From the IMG/VR virus record IMGVR_UViG_3300009011_000002, positions 162,774 to 226,773 of that record: a stretch of 64,000 nt of DNA; one strand, written 5' to 3'. The stretch is from a virus. Numbering within the stretch: the first letter of the stretch is position 1; each line of letters begins with the position of its first letter. The notes below the pieces were generated by a model that saw nothing but the letters and a program-made list of their open reading frames with translations, was not told the origin of the DNA and made no database searches. This document shows positions 23,580 to 33,479 of this stretch, in pieces. Made by a program: the position numbers and the translations under genes.

Positions 23580-26500
23580 TTATGGCAAGAGCTCCGCCTC
23601 ACGCAGGAACGCGAAGATGCCCTCGTCTTGTGGGAACCCGGTACTGATCGGAATGATCCCCCCTTCACGGGTGAAGCTGAAGAGGAAGTCACCCACCATG
23701 AGCGGCTGCAACCGTTGGATACTGAGGATCTGCAACTGAGCGGTTGTGACCACCCCCACCAACATCATCGAACCCGACTTACGGAGTTTGACACCAGAGA
23801 TGAAATACCCGGGCGTGTCATCCTCGATTGTCGCGTAGACGTAAAACGTCTTGTTCGCTGGGGCTGGGTCGATATCCCGCAGGTCTATGGAACCCCCCGG
23901 CATCTCGTAGTTGGTTCCGTTGATCATCATCCGGATACCATCCTGGAAGAACAGTGTCCAGCCTGTTTGCGGGTACACGGTAGGACCAATATACCAGTCA
24001 ATAACCCCGGTTGTTTCATCGGTCTTGTGCAGCAACCGCGCGGCACCGCCGGTGTAGTCGTAGACCGCTGGAGTCACGGTGTTGATACGGCCAGTGTCCA
24101 CACCCCCCGTCAACCCCACATCACTCATACCCACCTTCGGGATTGGTGCACACAAGTCTGGCACCGACCACGACGCTTGGTAGGAGAAAATGTTCTCGAG
24201 CTTGTTGGTCGGGATATCCACATCAAACCGCGCCGTTTGCCGGGTATAGATGGTTGCTGTGGTGTTGGTGGTGTAGGCATTCATGTTGTATATCTGCAAC
24301 TTGTTACCGTCGCGGTAGATGTACATCCCGGCTTTGGAACGAGTACCTACCAATCCCAATAGATTCTGCTCGGCAACCCGGTTGTTGATTGCGCTGCTAT
24401 AAGCCGCAGACGTATCCAGGACAGTGATGTCCTTGATCCAATGCACATCCGGATGGTCGGCATTGGGTGCTTCTACTACGGGGCGGAACAACACAAAGAT
24501 CTGGCGGGTGAACTGCTTGGCAGGGTCCTGGAACGCAATGATTGCAATGCCCAAATTCAAGCCTTTGAACATCCCACCCATCTCGTTACCAAGGATGTGG
24601 AAACATACCGACCATGGCTTGTGTGCCGTGTAAACTGCCGGAATCATCGCTTCCATCTTGTCGATGAGTTCTTTCCGTACCCCGTAGAAACTGGTTGGGG
24701 TATACGTTGCCCGTTTGGTACCGGCATCCAAGACCTTGTTGAACGTCCGTGCGCAGGAGATCAACATGCTGTTGGCTGCTGGGGCCGTGAAACCAGCCGA
24801 CCTCGGGTAGGAATGCCCCGCCCCCATGGAGGAGTACCCCATAGACGCCAATGACGTACTACCGCATTCTACCCCACCTGCTGTCAACTCAGCCGCACTT
24901 CCGGTGATACCGATAGGGGCTTCGTAATACGCCATGTTGGTTTGGTAGATGTCGTTGGTCAATGGGCGAGACTTGATCCCACTGACTTCCGTGTTGGTCA
25001 CTTCAGGTCGTACAGCGTAAGGACCCGAGACTTTACGGAAATACGTCGCACGGGTGTTAGTTACCGGGTTTGTCGCAGAGTACAGTTCACCATCAGCTTC
25101 GTACGTCATGGCTGCTGGGAACACACCACTCAGCAATGGAGAACCCACCATCTGACTCACCCGGCGCTGTTCCTTGACCGGGGTGTAGATAATGTCCATA
25201 CGTTGCGACAGAACTTCCGCGGCGGTCTTACGGCCTTCATACACCAGCTTGGTCATGTACGCCGGGAAGTTGTTACCCCCCGAAGACGTGGCCATGAGAA
25301 TCTCACCACTGTCAAGAATAACCCCACACGAACCAGCAGCCTGACCGTAGCCATCGTAGAACTGGTAGTAGTGGGCCCGGGTGTAATCCTGGCGTTCGGT
25401 TTCCGTGGTGTTTTCGTAGTCGGCCGTCCAAGATGGGTTACGGAACACCTCCGTGAACACGCCTGTCGCTGGGTTGAACTCGTAACCGGTTCCCATTACC
25501 GACGAAATGTTTCGAAGTTCAGTAGCGGTACGGTAACTGGAGTTCATGCCCTGCAAGATGAAGAGGTATTCAGAAACCGAGTTGTTAGGCTTCTTAGCGT
25601 TCAGGAACATCGTCTTACCACCACGGTTGGTGGAAATCGGAGGTTGCATGAAAGTGATCGGACCCCAACCGGTGAGGACGCCGTTAGTGCGGACTTGCTG
25701 CATCGGCTGGAAGCGCTCGACGTTGGTCTGCTGAACGTTCTCGTAGTTCTTGTAGGTGAGCAGGATTTGCTCCCATTCGAGAATGTCGTGGTTCTCTTTG
25801 AACTTCGACACTGGGATCCGGAAGAACAAGTGCACGTCAACGTTGCTGGTACCTGGGGAGATAATCAGAACAACATAATCACCCATCAGGTGGATGCTCA
25901 GGCGGTTATCCGTGTTGGCATAAACCGACAGCACAGCTTTACCCTTAGCCAGCACTGGGGCCATGTTGACTTCCGTGTACTGATGCGCGGTAGCATCCAG
26001 TGTACCGTTAGTCAAGGCAACGAACCAACGGTCCAAACCATCATCACCTACCATGATCACACGGTGGTTACTCCCACCCACCACGGTCGTTGGGTTGAAG
26101 TTCTTAGCCAACAACGAAGGGGCTTCGTACTTATAACCGGTGTAGGTGATCTTTGGGTTGGTGGTGAAGAATTCGGCAATCTGGGAGTAGTACAACCCCT
26201 CGTTACGACCGTCGTTGTGGCTAGTCAGCATCATGATCAGCCCGGACTTCTCCAAGCAGAATGCCGACGATACCGACAACGACCCTAAACCTTCAAAGGC
26301 ACCGGAGATGTTTGGCGGAATGAAACTCTCACCACCAAACTTACTGATTGGCATGATACCCGTACGCATCGCTGCATCCGTGTCCGGGATGTACGACTTG
26401 GCGAGTTCCTGGATACCCTGAGGAGTCGACAGTACGTCCGCACGAATACCTGCCTTGTCCTCTGCCAACGTTGCCGTGGCGAAGTTAGGGTGGTTACCCA

Positions 26501-27173
26501 TGAGGATGTCGAACTTGGTGATCAGGTGTGGGGAGTGGTAGTTGTCGTCGTGGTTCTTCAACAACGTCATGTACTGTGCTTTGGTGGTCTTCAGCACGTT
26601 GTACGCGTTGGTGATGGTTGTGTCCACGTCAACGCCCGTCGACGCACCTGTGGTCTTCCAGAGGCCTTGGAAGACCTTACAGAAGTAGGTGAGCTCCCAC
26701 CAGTCACCAATCTCGGTTTTGATGTTCTGGATGTGCAATGCCGGAGGCAGGGTCTCTGGCATCCCGAAGACCTTGTCCCACGGGATAGGGACCTTACCTT
26801 TGTGGAGCTTCTCCATCCACCCCGCCAGTTGACTGCGAGGGACGAAGTACGCACCGATCGATTGGTAGTCGATGGTGATGTGGGTGTTCGCTGCCAGCAC
26901 CGCATTGGACACACGGATGAAACTGCACACCGACTTGTTGGACGCATTACAGAAGGGAACAAACTCCCCCTCGAAGAAGTAGTCAGTGTTAAGCTTGAGC
27001 AACCCACCGGCTTGGTTGTACACCTTCACCATTGCAGGTACTGCAAAGAACGGGGAACCATCCGGGATTACCCAGTTCAACGTTTTGTCTTTCAGAAGAA
27101 TCTTTTCACCCGGGATGGTGTTCACCGGGTTTGTTGCGTGGACGTCAAACTCTACCAGTCGAATGGGATCCAT
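23580..27173 (-). CDS. Large tail-fibre-like virion protein, 1197 aa
   Basis: Block order matches the 1177-aa upstream neighbour. The N-terminal module (about 1-150) contains DGSPFFAVPAMVKVY and ITIDYQSIGAYF. A helical linker leads to the block PISKFGGESFIPPNISGAFE near residue 280, and a long beta-rich middle of about 600 residues with propeller- or jelly-roll-like strands follows. The C-terminal module has SIDLRDIDPAPANKTFYVY. Identical phrases in the neighbour (PISRFGNTNFIPPSIDGSFE, NIDLRDINPTPANKTFYIY) show duplication. Such modular fibres usually recognise host surfaces. Probably expressed late with the other fibre genes. Confidence 0.72.
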   Translation of the reverse strand: MDPIRLVEFDVHATNPVNTIPGEKILLKDKTLNWVIPDGSPFFAVPAMVKVYNQAGGLLKLNTDYFFEGEFVPFCNASNKSVCSFIRVSNAVLAANTHITIDYQSIGAYFVPRSQLAGWMEKLHKGKVPIPWDKVFGMPETLPPALHIQNIKTEIGDWWELTYFCKVFQGLWKTTGASTGVDVDTTITNAYNVLKTTKAQYMTLLKNHDDNYHSPHLITKFDILMGNHPNFATATLAEDKAGIRADVLSTPQGIQELAKSYIPDTDAAMRTGIMPISKFGGESFIPPNISGAFEGLGSLSVSSAFCLEKSGLIMMLTSHNDGRNEGLYYSQIAEFFTTNPKITYTGYKYEAPSLLAKNFNPTTVVGGSNHRVIMVGDDGLDRWFVALTNGTLDATAHQYTEVNMAPVLAKGKAVLSVYANTDNRLSIHLMGDYVVLIISPGTSNVDVHLFFRIPVSKFKENHDILEWEQILLTYKNYENVQQTNVERFQPMQQVRTNGVLTGWGPITFMQPPISTNRGGKTMFLNAKKPNNSVSEYLFILQGMNSSYRTATELRNISSVMGTGYEFNPATGVFTEVFRNPSWTADYENTTETERQDYTRAHYYQFYDGYGQAAGSCGVILDSGEILMATSSGGNNFPAYMTKLVYEGRKTAAEVLSQRMDIIYTPVKEQRRVSQMVGSPLLSGVFPAAMTYEADGELYSATNPVTNTRATYFRKVSGPYAVRPEVTNTEVSGIKSRPLTNDIYQTNMAYYEAPIGITGSAAELTAGGVECGSTSLASMGYSSMGAGHSYPRSAGFTAPAANSMLISCARTFNKVLDAGTKRATYTPTSFYGVRKELIDKMEAMIPAVYTAHKPWSVCFHILGNEMGGMFKGLNLGIAIIAFQDPAKQFTRQIFVLFRPVVEAPNADHPDVHWIKDITVLDTSAAYSSAINNRVAEQNLLGLVGTRSKAGMYIYRDGNKLQIYNMNAYTTNTTATIYTRQTARFDVDIPTNKLENIFSYQASWSVPDLCAPIPKVGMSDVGLTGGVDTGRINTVTPAVYDYTGGAARLLHKTDETTGVIDWYIGPTVYPQTGWTLFFQDGIRMMINGTNYEMPGGSIDLRDIDPAPANKTFYVYATIEDDTPGYFISGVKLRKSGSMMLVGVVTTAQLQILSIQRLQPLMVGDFLFSFTREGGIIPISTGFPQDEGIFAFLREAELLP

Positions 27174-27202
27174 GATGTAACCCTATATGAAAAAGAAAAG
27201 GG

Positions 27203-27225
27203 GTAGGAGGGGGTTACCCTCCTAC
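27203..27225 (-). terminator. Rho-independent terminator after the 1177-aa gene
   Basis: GTAGGAGGG pairs with CCCTCCTAC (9 bp) around a short loop. On the minus strand CCCCTTTTCTTTTTC follows, a good U-rich tract. Confidence 0.82.
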
Positions 27226-27241
27226 TCCCTCTATAAAGTTG

Positions 27242-30200
27242 TCAAGGGAGCATTTCAGTCGAACGCAGCCATGGGATCTGGCCTTCGTCGTTAATGAGAC
27301 CCGACGACGCTGGAATGCTGTTACCACGCTTCACTTCAGACACTCGGTGGCCGTCTATTGCAAACACGTTGAAACGTTCTACCGAGATGATCTGACGATC
27401 GTTGGTGACAGCCCTGCCGACCCACAGTTGGAAGTTGGATTCCAACCGCTTATCTTCCGACACTTCGTACTTCGCTTCCCCGCCATCCATCAAGGCGTAA
27501 ATGTAGAACGTCTTGTTGGCAGGGGTCGGGTTGATATCGCGCAAGTCGATGTTCCCCGTGGGCAGAGTATACAGCTTGCCGTTAAAGACCGCTGTCAGTG
27601 CTGCCGAGAAGTACAACACCCAACCTGTTGCAGGGTAGGTATGACCGTACAGGATCTCCTTGGTTGGCCCTTGGAACATGGTACCGGCACCACCCGTGGA
27701 CGTGCTATGGGCAATGGCGTACACCACACCGTCATCAGGTGCCACACACTTGTGGCGACCACCACCGCTTTGTCCAATGATGGTTATCCAAGTACTACCG
27801 TCTGTAGACCACCGCTTAGTGGTGCGGTCAAAGCTGAAGGTGCAGTACGACACCAACCCGTCACCTGGACCCGACGCATAGATAGCCGGGTCAAAGAATC
27901 CGGTGACTGTGTTACCGTCCACATGGAACCCGGCACGTTGCGTACCGTGGGTGGAGTTCGGGTTGCTGTTGCCCCACAGTGCGGCGTCCCAGTAAGTGCT
28001 GGTCAAAGAAACCGCGCAGTTCTCGAATATGGCGTGCATCTTGTCCAGAACAGTGAACCCAGTTACCGTACGGTTGGTGGAGCCGGAGTAGATGGGGGTA
28101 ATACTCAGCAACGTCTCACGACGGTTAGTGGTCCCCACCTTGCCCCAACAAATTTGCACCAATACCGGGAGCCAACCGAACTTCGCGGTCAGAGGACCGT
28201 TAGGGTCACAGATCGACACGAACACACTTGGGCAAGCGTTCAACCCAGCCACATCGTCCACTTGCTGCTTGAGCAACGCCACGATAGCCGCGGGATACAA
28301 GATCGATCCCGTAGGAACAATGGTGATGGTCCCGTTGGTTTCGATCTTCCGGGTGTGTCCGGTCATGATCATGACGTCTTCAGGGTTGCTCCCCATAGGC
28401 CATGCACTGGCACCTGGCCACGCAGACAGGTCACACCAGCGTTTCTGGGTCCCAACACAAAACGCATTCTCCGCCAAGTCAATCCCGTACGTGCTCAACT
28501 GGGCTGTTGGGCAAGTAACACTGGCGGCGCCCACCCGAGGGTCTGCGTTGACCAGTCGAACGTCGTTACTCAGTGGGCGTGACAACACATTCGGGTAGAA
28601 CAAGTTGGTCACTTCCGAGCGCTGGGCCAAACGACCGTTACCCACTCGGTAGAACAGTTGCAAGTAGCCGAGGGTGTCTGGGTTTGGCGTGGTGTAGAAA
28701 TCACCGCCGTTACCCAAAATGAACGAACGTGGTTTGATGCTGGATTTCAACGGGCTGAGCACCGACTCCAGCACATCACTGATCTGGCTCATGGAACCCA
28801 GTTGAGTGTTCCACTGCCGGTTCATGGTATCATAGCGGGTCTTCCAGTCCTTGGGACGCCATATCACCGTACCCCGTGGGAATGACTGGTAAGTCCCATA
28901 AGACACCACAATAGAACCGTCTTCCAAAACAGTCCCGCCTTGGCAGTTATCTTGGAACACCAGGGCGTTCATGCTGATCGGCCCGATACTTGGTAGGTTG
29001 GTGTAATCCAGCGTGTACCGCGGGGTCTGGTACAACAACGTCATGACGTTGGTAGTTGGATCGAACTCATAGACCATTTCGATCATGAGCTCATAACCTG
29101 CCGTGAACTCCGGGATGGTGTACTTCGACCACCACGCACCTGTAAAGCGCAACAAAAACTTCCCAGGTTTACTCGGGATGGGTGAAACGTACGTTTGCTG
29201 TGAGCGGTAGCACCCCGTGCACGAGACGTTTTCCGTCTGCACAATGGGGAAGTACCACTTCAAGAAGGACGCCCCCAAACCGTTAGGATGAGGGATCGGA
29301 GTCCCCCAACGCCACACCGGGGAGTTGGTCCATTGCACACCCTCGCCGTCTTTAAAGGTCAGGTTAACCAATGCCGCAGTCACCGGCAATTGAGCTTCGA
29401 CGGTCGCCTTCGGTACCCGGCCAATGTAACGGTAGTTGAAACCACCCCCCACATCAGCAAGTTTGTTGCGGTACGGAGTAGCCATGATGATGTAGATCCA
29501 ATCCCCCACCAACACCACGTTGGTGTACTGGAGGAAAGAGATCATATCCGCACCCGCATTAACCGCAGGGGCAAACGCCGACATGTCCAGCTTACTGATC
29601 ACGTGTTTCGACGGGTTCAAGGATCCGTTGGTCAACCCAACATACCACTGGGCTTTACGGCTGTCGGCCACCAGGATGACTTCGCCACCACTGCCTTGTG
29701 CAATGAAGTTCGGGACAGTCCCGTCTGCTTCAAAACGTTGGTGGTTGTAGCGGTAACCGGTGTACTGCCGCTTGGGGTTGTCGTACGGGGTTTGGACCAC
29801 CGAGTAATACAGACCGTCCACACGACCGTCCATGCGGTTTTCCAAGAACACAAGCGAGCCATCGGTTTCCATGCAGATACCGGCGGTCTCGTACATCCCA
29901 CCCAGACCTTCAAACGAACCGTCAATCGATGGTGGAATGAAGTTGGTGTTACCGAAGCGGGAGATTGGCAGGGCGTTGGCTGGCAGGAACTCGTCGCTGT
30001 TAAAGCCGAAGTTGTCAATGATGGTCTTCAGGCCCGACACCGTAACGTGGAGATCGTTACGACCTTGCAGCAGAGTGTTACCCCGCGCTGTGGCAAAGTT
30101 GTCTACCTTCTCCAACCCGAAGTCTGCCGTCTTCAATCCGTGCGCGTTATACGCATTGATGTGGTTGTTCAAGAAGGTGGTCAACATCTTCTTGTTGAGT

Positions 30201-30775
30201 TTGAGGTAGTTGTTGAGCAGGTTGAGGTAGTGGTCTACCCGAATCTCGATCGGCTTACGCAGGCCCGACTCGGCGTATTGCAGGATGGTGTCCAAGCAAT
30301 CTACCACGTCCTGGAAGGCCACAATCGTGTACAGCAGGGAGTGACCATGCACCGGCGGTGGGAAGACGATCGGTTTGTCAGTGAGATTATCCCAATGAAC
30401 AGGACGGTCGTCATTCGCAGCGGCGTCAATCAGTTGGAGCATCGACGCGTCAATCAGCGAGAATTCACCCACTACCTTGTACGACACCAACACGTCTTTG
30501 ATGTCGGTATCGATCATTTCGATGGTGCAGGAAACTTCCTTACCTGCCAGCGCAGTCAGACGTGACATCAAGGTGTAGATGCGGTAGTGAACATCCGGGA
30601 CGAGTGGACTCCCATTGGCCGCTTTCAGTTCGAGGCTATCGACGAAGAAAGGTGCATGGCGTGGAGTCCAAACGATCAACCCCTCGGTGAGTTCCTTGGG
30701 TTCATCGAGAACGTTGTTATCCGGATTGATCCCGCGGATGCTCGTCTGGTATTCACGAACAATGGGAAATTGCAT
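27242..30775 (-). CDS. Large tail-fibre-like virion protein, 1177 aa
   Basis: AAAGGA lies eight bases before the ATG (MQFPIVREY). The N-terminal module holds PRHAPFFVDSLELK and DVLVSYKVVGEF; a helical section (about 150-220) leads to HGLKTADFGLEKVDNFATA and then PISRFGNTNFIPPSIDGSFE near residue 275. The long middle is beta-rich. The C-terminal module has GNIDLRDINPTPANKTFYIY and ends LRSTEMLP, against LREAELLP in the 1197-aa paralogue. It is a member of the four-gene fibre family, 12 bp after the 248-aa short member. Likely a host-adsorption fibre. Confidence 0.72.
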   Translation of the reverse strand: MQFPIVREYQTSIRGINPDNNVLDEPKELTEGLIVWTPRHAPFFVDSLELKAANGSPLVPDVHYRIYTLMSRLTALAGKEVSCTIEMIDTDIKDVLVSYKVVGEFSLIDASMLQLIDAAANDDRPVHWDNLTDKPIVFPPPVHGHSLLYTIVAFQDVVDCLDTILQYAESGLRKPIEIRVDHYLNLLNNYLKLNKKMLTTFLNNHINAYNAHGLKTADFGLEKVDNFATARGNTLLQGRNDLHVTVSGLKTIIDNFGFNSDEFLPANALPISRFGNTNFIPPSIDGSFEGLGGMYETAGICMETDGSLVFLENRMDGRVDGLYYSVVQTPYDNPKRQYTGYRYNHQRFEADGTVPNFIAQGSGGEVILVADSRKAQWYVGLTNGSLNPSKHVISKLDMSAFAPAVNAGADMISFLQYTNVVLVGDWIYIIMATPYRNKLADVGGGFNYRYIGRVPKATVEAQLPVTAALVNLTFKDGEGVQWTNSPVWRWGTPIPHPNGLGASFLKWYFPIVQTENVSCTGCYRSQQTYVSPIPSKPGKFLLRFTGAWWSKYTIPEFTAGYELMIEMVYEFDPTTNVMTLLYQTPRYTLDYTNLPSIGPISMNALVFQDNCQGGTVLEDGSIVVSYGTYQSFPRGTVIWRPKDWKTRYDTMNRQWNTQLGSMSQISDVLESVLSPLKSSIKPRSFILGNGGDFYTTPNPDTLGYLQLFYRVGNGRLAQRSEVTNLFYPNVLSRPLSNDVRLVNADPRVGAASVTCPTAQLSTYGIDLAENAFCVGTQKRWCDLSAWPGASAWPMGSNPEDVMIMTGHTRKIETNGTITIVPTGSILYPAAIVALLKQQVDDVAGLNACPSVFVSICDPNGPLTAKFGWLPVLVQICWGKVGTTNRRETLLSITPIYSGSTNRTVTGFTVLDKMHAIFENCAVSLTSTYWDAALWGNSNPNSTHGTQRAGFHVDGNTVTGFFDPAIYASGPGDGLVSYCTFSFDRTTKRWSTDGSTWITIIGQSGGGRHKCVAPDDGVVYAIAHSTSTGGAGTMFQGPTKEILYGHTYPATGWVLYFSAALTAVFNGKLYTLPTGNIDLRDINPTPANKTFYIYALMDGGEAKYEVSEDKRLESNFQLWVGRAVTNDRQIISVERFNVFAIDGHRVSEVKRGNSIPASSGLINDEGQIPWLRSTEMLP

Positions 30776-30787
30776 AACCCGATTCCT

Positions 30788-31534
30788 TTAGTTGATGTTC
30801 AGGGTACCGTTTGCCATGCGACGGAAGGCTTCCTTCATGACGCTCAGCGGCACCAGCTTGTTGCCACTGTTGGCGTCCAGGTCGTCGACGGTAGCGGCTG
30901 ACATGTTCGGGGTCAGCCCCAGGCCGAAGTCATCAGCCGTGGCGGCGTGTGCCTGGATAAGATCCTTGGCGATGTGCTCTTCGAACAAAGCCCGGATGTC
31001 GGTAGCACCCTGTGCTTGTGTGACCACCAGCAGCAACGACTTGAACTGGGTGATGAACTCCAGGTAGTCATAGGTCTGAGCAGCTGGGTGTGGGTGTGGG
31101 TCTTGCGGAAAGGTCGATGGGATGGTAACCCCATCCAGATCTTCCCACGACGCGATACGCGGCTGGGTCAGGATGTTGATGACCAGTTCAGCGAACGCCA
31201 CCTCGTCCAGTACGAATGGACCACCGATGGTGTCGTAGCCGATGTTGATCACCTTGTTGGTGAAGTCTTTCAGCAGAACGACGGAACCGAAGGCGTTGCG
31301 TTTGTAGGTGGTGATAAAGCCATCGAACGGGTGGGCAAAGGCGTAGTCTTCACCCAACTTCAGGTCGCTGGTAGCGCCGGCTACACGAATGCTGAAGTTC
31401 TTGCTGTAGAACGGAGCGGCACGAGGAACGAATTCACGACGGGTGGAAACAGCAGAAGTCTTGAGGACTTCGGTGGCAATACGGCAATCGATACGTTCCT
31501 GGAAGGGGTTCCATTCGTAGACAACGTTGGCCAT
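30788..31534 (-). CDS. Short member of the fibre-like family, 248 aa
   Basis: AGGAG lies six bases before the ATG. It consists almost only of the N-terminal module of the large neighbours: PRAAPFYSKNFSIRV, a KLGEDYAF turn, NIGYDTIGGPFV and SWEDLDGVTIPSTFP match their order. It then has a reduced form of their second block (TADDFGLGLTPN). The long shaft and the C-terminal DLRDI module are missing. It may be an adaptor that joins longer fibres to the tail, or a relic of duplication. It is the first gene of the fibre operon. Confidence 0.7.
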   Translation of the reverse strand: MANVVYEWNPFQERIDCRIATEVLKTSAVSTRREFVPRAAPFYSKNFSIRVAGATSDLKLGEDYAFAHPFDGFITTYKRNAFGSVVLLKDFTNKVINIGYDTIGGPFVLDEVAFAELVINILTQPRIASWEDLDGVTIPSTFPQDPHPHPAAQTYDYLEFITQFKSLLLVVTQAQGATDIRALFEEHIAKDLIQAHAATADDFGLGLTPNMSAATVDDLDANSGNKLVPLSVMKEAFRRMANGTLNIN

Positions 31535-31594
31535 GATAGACTCCTGTTGAGTAAAAAGGGCATCTTATGACCTGCCCTGCATAGTGATTCCTAA

Positions 31595-31614
31595 GCCTAT
31601 AGAAGCCTATAGGC
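31595..31614. other. Perfect 8-bp hairpin in a divergent gap
   Basis: GCCTATAG-AAGC-CTATAGGC, with CCTATAG also present as a direct repeat. It lies between the divergent starts at 31534 and 31653 and is followed on the plus strand by GGGATTTTTC. It could be a terminator for upstream plus-strand readthrough or a regulatory site for either promoter. The CCTATA part resembles the recurring promoter core. Confidence 0.45.
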
Positions 31615-31652
31615 CTGGGATTTTTCATAGAATCGAAAGGAGTAAATCCCTT

Positions 31653-32882
31653 ATGTACACTTACAAAAGGGCAGTTGGGATCAGCCAACTCGACCCTAAG
31701 GGGGAAGAACTTGTAGACATCAGTGCTATCCCCGCGAAGGACCTTTTCACCCAATTCAGCTCGCTGATCATCGTGGTAACCGATGGGTTGATCTCTCAGG
31801 ATGTCGCCATTGACTTGGCCACGTACCGGGGTGAACTGGCCACGTACACCGGTGTAATCCAAGCTTGGCTCAACACCAAAGCCACGGTTGTGTTGAAAAC
31901 ATCGAATACACTGCCGGGGAGTGAGTACCGTTTCGTGACCTCCCACGACATTCAGTACGAATGGTTCAGCTTGCTGCCTGGGGACGCCTCATTGGGCGAT
32001 GACCGGCAAGACAAGTTGGATGTTCACGGTGCACCTGATGTTCGGGTACGCAAGACAGACAACACCACGGTCGATTACCAAGCGCTGGTCGACAACGCAC
32101 TGTGGACCTACAACGGACACCTGTGCCGTGCGGTGAAAGGGGACAACTGCATTCTCCTGCTCAACGCCGGTAAGCACTTCCATGTGGCTGACCACGGCCA
32201 TGTGAACTGCTTGAACTTCAACACCGTCTCCAAGCTGAAGACCTACGGCATCCAAGTCGGGGACCTTCAGTATGAAGACAAAGGAACTTACCAGTTCCTG
32301 CACTATAAAGCCCCAGTCTCGCTCGTTGGCAAAACCGTATGGATGTCGATCGGTGGGCGGTTGTTCTTTGACGATGTGGTTCAGGTCAAGGGTAACAAGG
32401 GCATCACTATCCGCACGGATCGGGTTAACTGGCCAATGAGAATCTTTGATTCGAAGGAAGTCATTGACCTGTCCAGCGTGATTGACAAGGAACGTCAAGT
32501 TGTACCGAGCGGCTTCTTTACCACGGAGTCGTTCTTCAAGGCCCTGCTTACGGACCCGTCGTCTTTCCTCATCGTGTTGGATAATCCCAACTTGTATGTG
32601 GATGTGAAGCCCATCACGACCTACAACCATCCGTTTACGTATCACACCGCCGAACAGCGGAAGATACCGTTAATGACTGGCGGTGGGTTACTCCCTAAGT
32701 TCTACACCAGAAGGATCATCAACCGCCGACTACTCGACATCGACCTCGGTGTCAAAACCCGCTACGTCAACAACCCGGCTGGTCCGTTGAACGAGGGCAA
32801 CCTCTATCACACGTTCACCAACCGTTTCCGCCCCAGTGACTACCACACGGGGTATCAACTCTACATTCGCGGTGTCTTCTAG
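31653..32882 (+). CDS. Probable virion protein, 409 aa
   Basis: The frame opens at 31584, but the ATG at 31653 (MYTYKRAV) has a strong AAGGAG upstream. The protein is beta-rich throughout, with no membrane segment, and ends in the aromatic-basic phrase GYQLYIRGVF. It is divergent from the fibre cluster and cotranscribed with the spanin genes, which suggests late expression. No family recognised, so the virion role is inferred from context. Confidence 0.7.
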   Translation: MYTYKRAVGISQLDPKGEELVDISAIPAKDLFTQFSSLIIVVTDGLISQDVAIDLATYRGELATYTGVIQAWLNTKATVVLKTSNTLPGSEYRFVTSHDIQYEWFSLLPGDASLGDDRQDKLDVHGAPDVRVRKTDNTTVDYQALVDNALWTYNGHLCRAVKGDNCILLLNAGKHFHVADHGHVNCLNFNTVSKLKTYGIQVGDLQYEDKGTYQFLHYKAPVSLVGKTVWMSIGGRLFFDDVVQVKGNKGITIRTDRVNWPMRIFDSKEVIDLSSVIDKERQVVPSGFFTTESFFKALLTDPSSFLIVLDNPNLYVDVKPITTYNHPFTYHTAEQRKIPLMTGGGLLPKFYTRRIINRRLLDIDLGVKTRYVNNPAGPLNEGNLYHTFTNRFRPSDYHTGYQLYIRGVF

Positions 32883-32894
32883 AGGGTTAAGCCC

Positions 32895-33479
32895 ATGGGC
32901 GAAAAAATCCGCGGTCTGTTCTTTACCGACCGTTTAAGGAGCTTGGTGTCAACCATCATGCTCATCCTCATCTTCGGGGCTATCTTAGTCTCGTGGATGT
33001 ATCCCAAGACCCCTAAAGCAGAGATCGACCCCAAGTCGATTGAGCTGTTTGAAAAGGTCGCGGACAAACTCGAACGGGCAGCTAACACGTTCGAACAACA
33101 GGGCAATAACACCGCTGCCCTTAACGAGACCCTGAAACGGCAATTGGACCTTCAGGATCAGCAAAGGACTATCGCTTATGACGTGCTCTACAAACGTTGG
33201 GGGATTGACCCCGCGGGCCCTCCTCCGGGCGAAGTTGGCTTCTCTGATAATGCCCCGCCTGCACATTCCCCTGTTACTGTTCCTGGTATGCATACTCGTC
33301 AGCGGCTGCAGCCACCAGACGACCATCTCCGAGGCGAGTACGTACCTCCAAGCGAAAGCACTGGAGGTCGAAATTACCAGCTACAAGAACCAGCTGCAAC
33401 TCACCAAGAAACGTTTGGTAGAAGTGATACCCGAGTTCCAGGAGGTAACTCCGCTACCACCGACCGCACGGGTGGGTGA
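32895..33479 (+). CDS. Putative inner-membrane spanin (i-spanin), 194 aa
   Basis: A basic N-terminus precedes one transmembrane helix (about residues 17-35, STIMLILIFGAILVSWMY). A charged coiled-coil stretch (45-95) and a P/S/G-rich C-terminus follow, the layout of an i-spanin. A lipoprotein gene in another frame starts inside it, the classic overlapping spanin arrangement. Spanins fuse inner and outer membranes at the end of lysis. It is somewhat longer than the lambda Rz protein. The call depends on architecture and pairing. Confidence 0.65.
   Translation: MGEKIRGLFFTDRLRSLVSTIMLILIFGAILVSWMYPKTPKAEIDPKSIELFEKVADKLERAANTFEQQGNNTAALNETLKRQLDLQDQQRTIAYDVLYKRWGIDPAGPPPGEVGFSDNAPPAHSPVTVPGMHTRQRLQPPDDHLRGEYVPPSESTGGRNYQLQEPAATHQETFGRSDTRVPGGNSATTDRTGG

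Noticed and set aside
24942-26288. Plus-strand frame of about 448 codons opposite the 1197-aa gene
   Set aside because: Antisense shadow; similar frames occur opposite most long genes here because of shared codon preferences.
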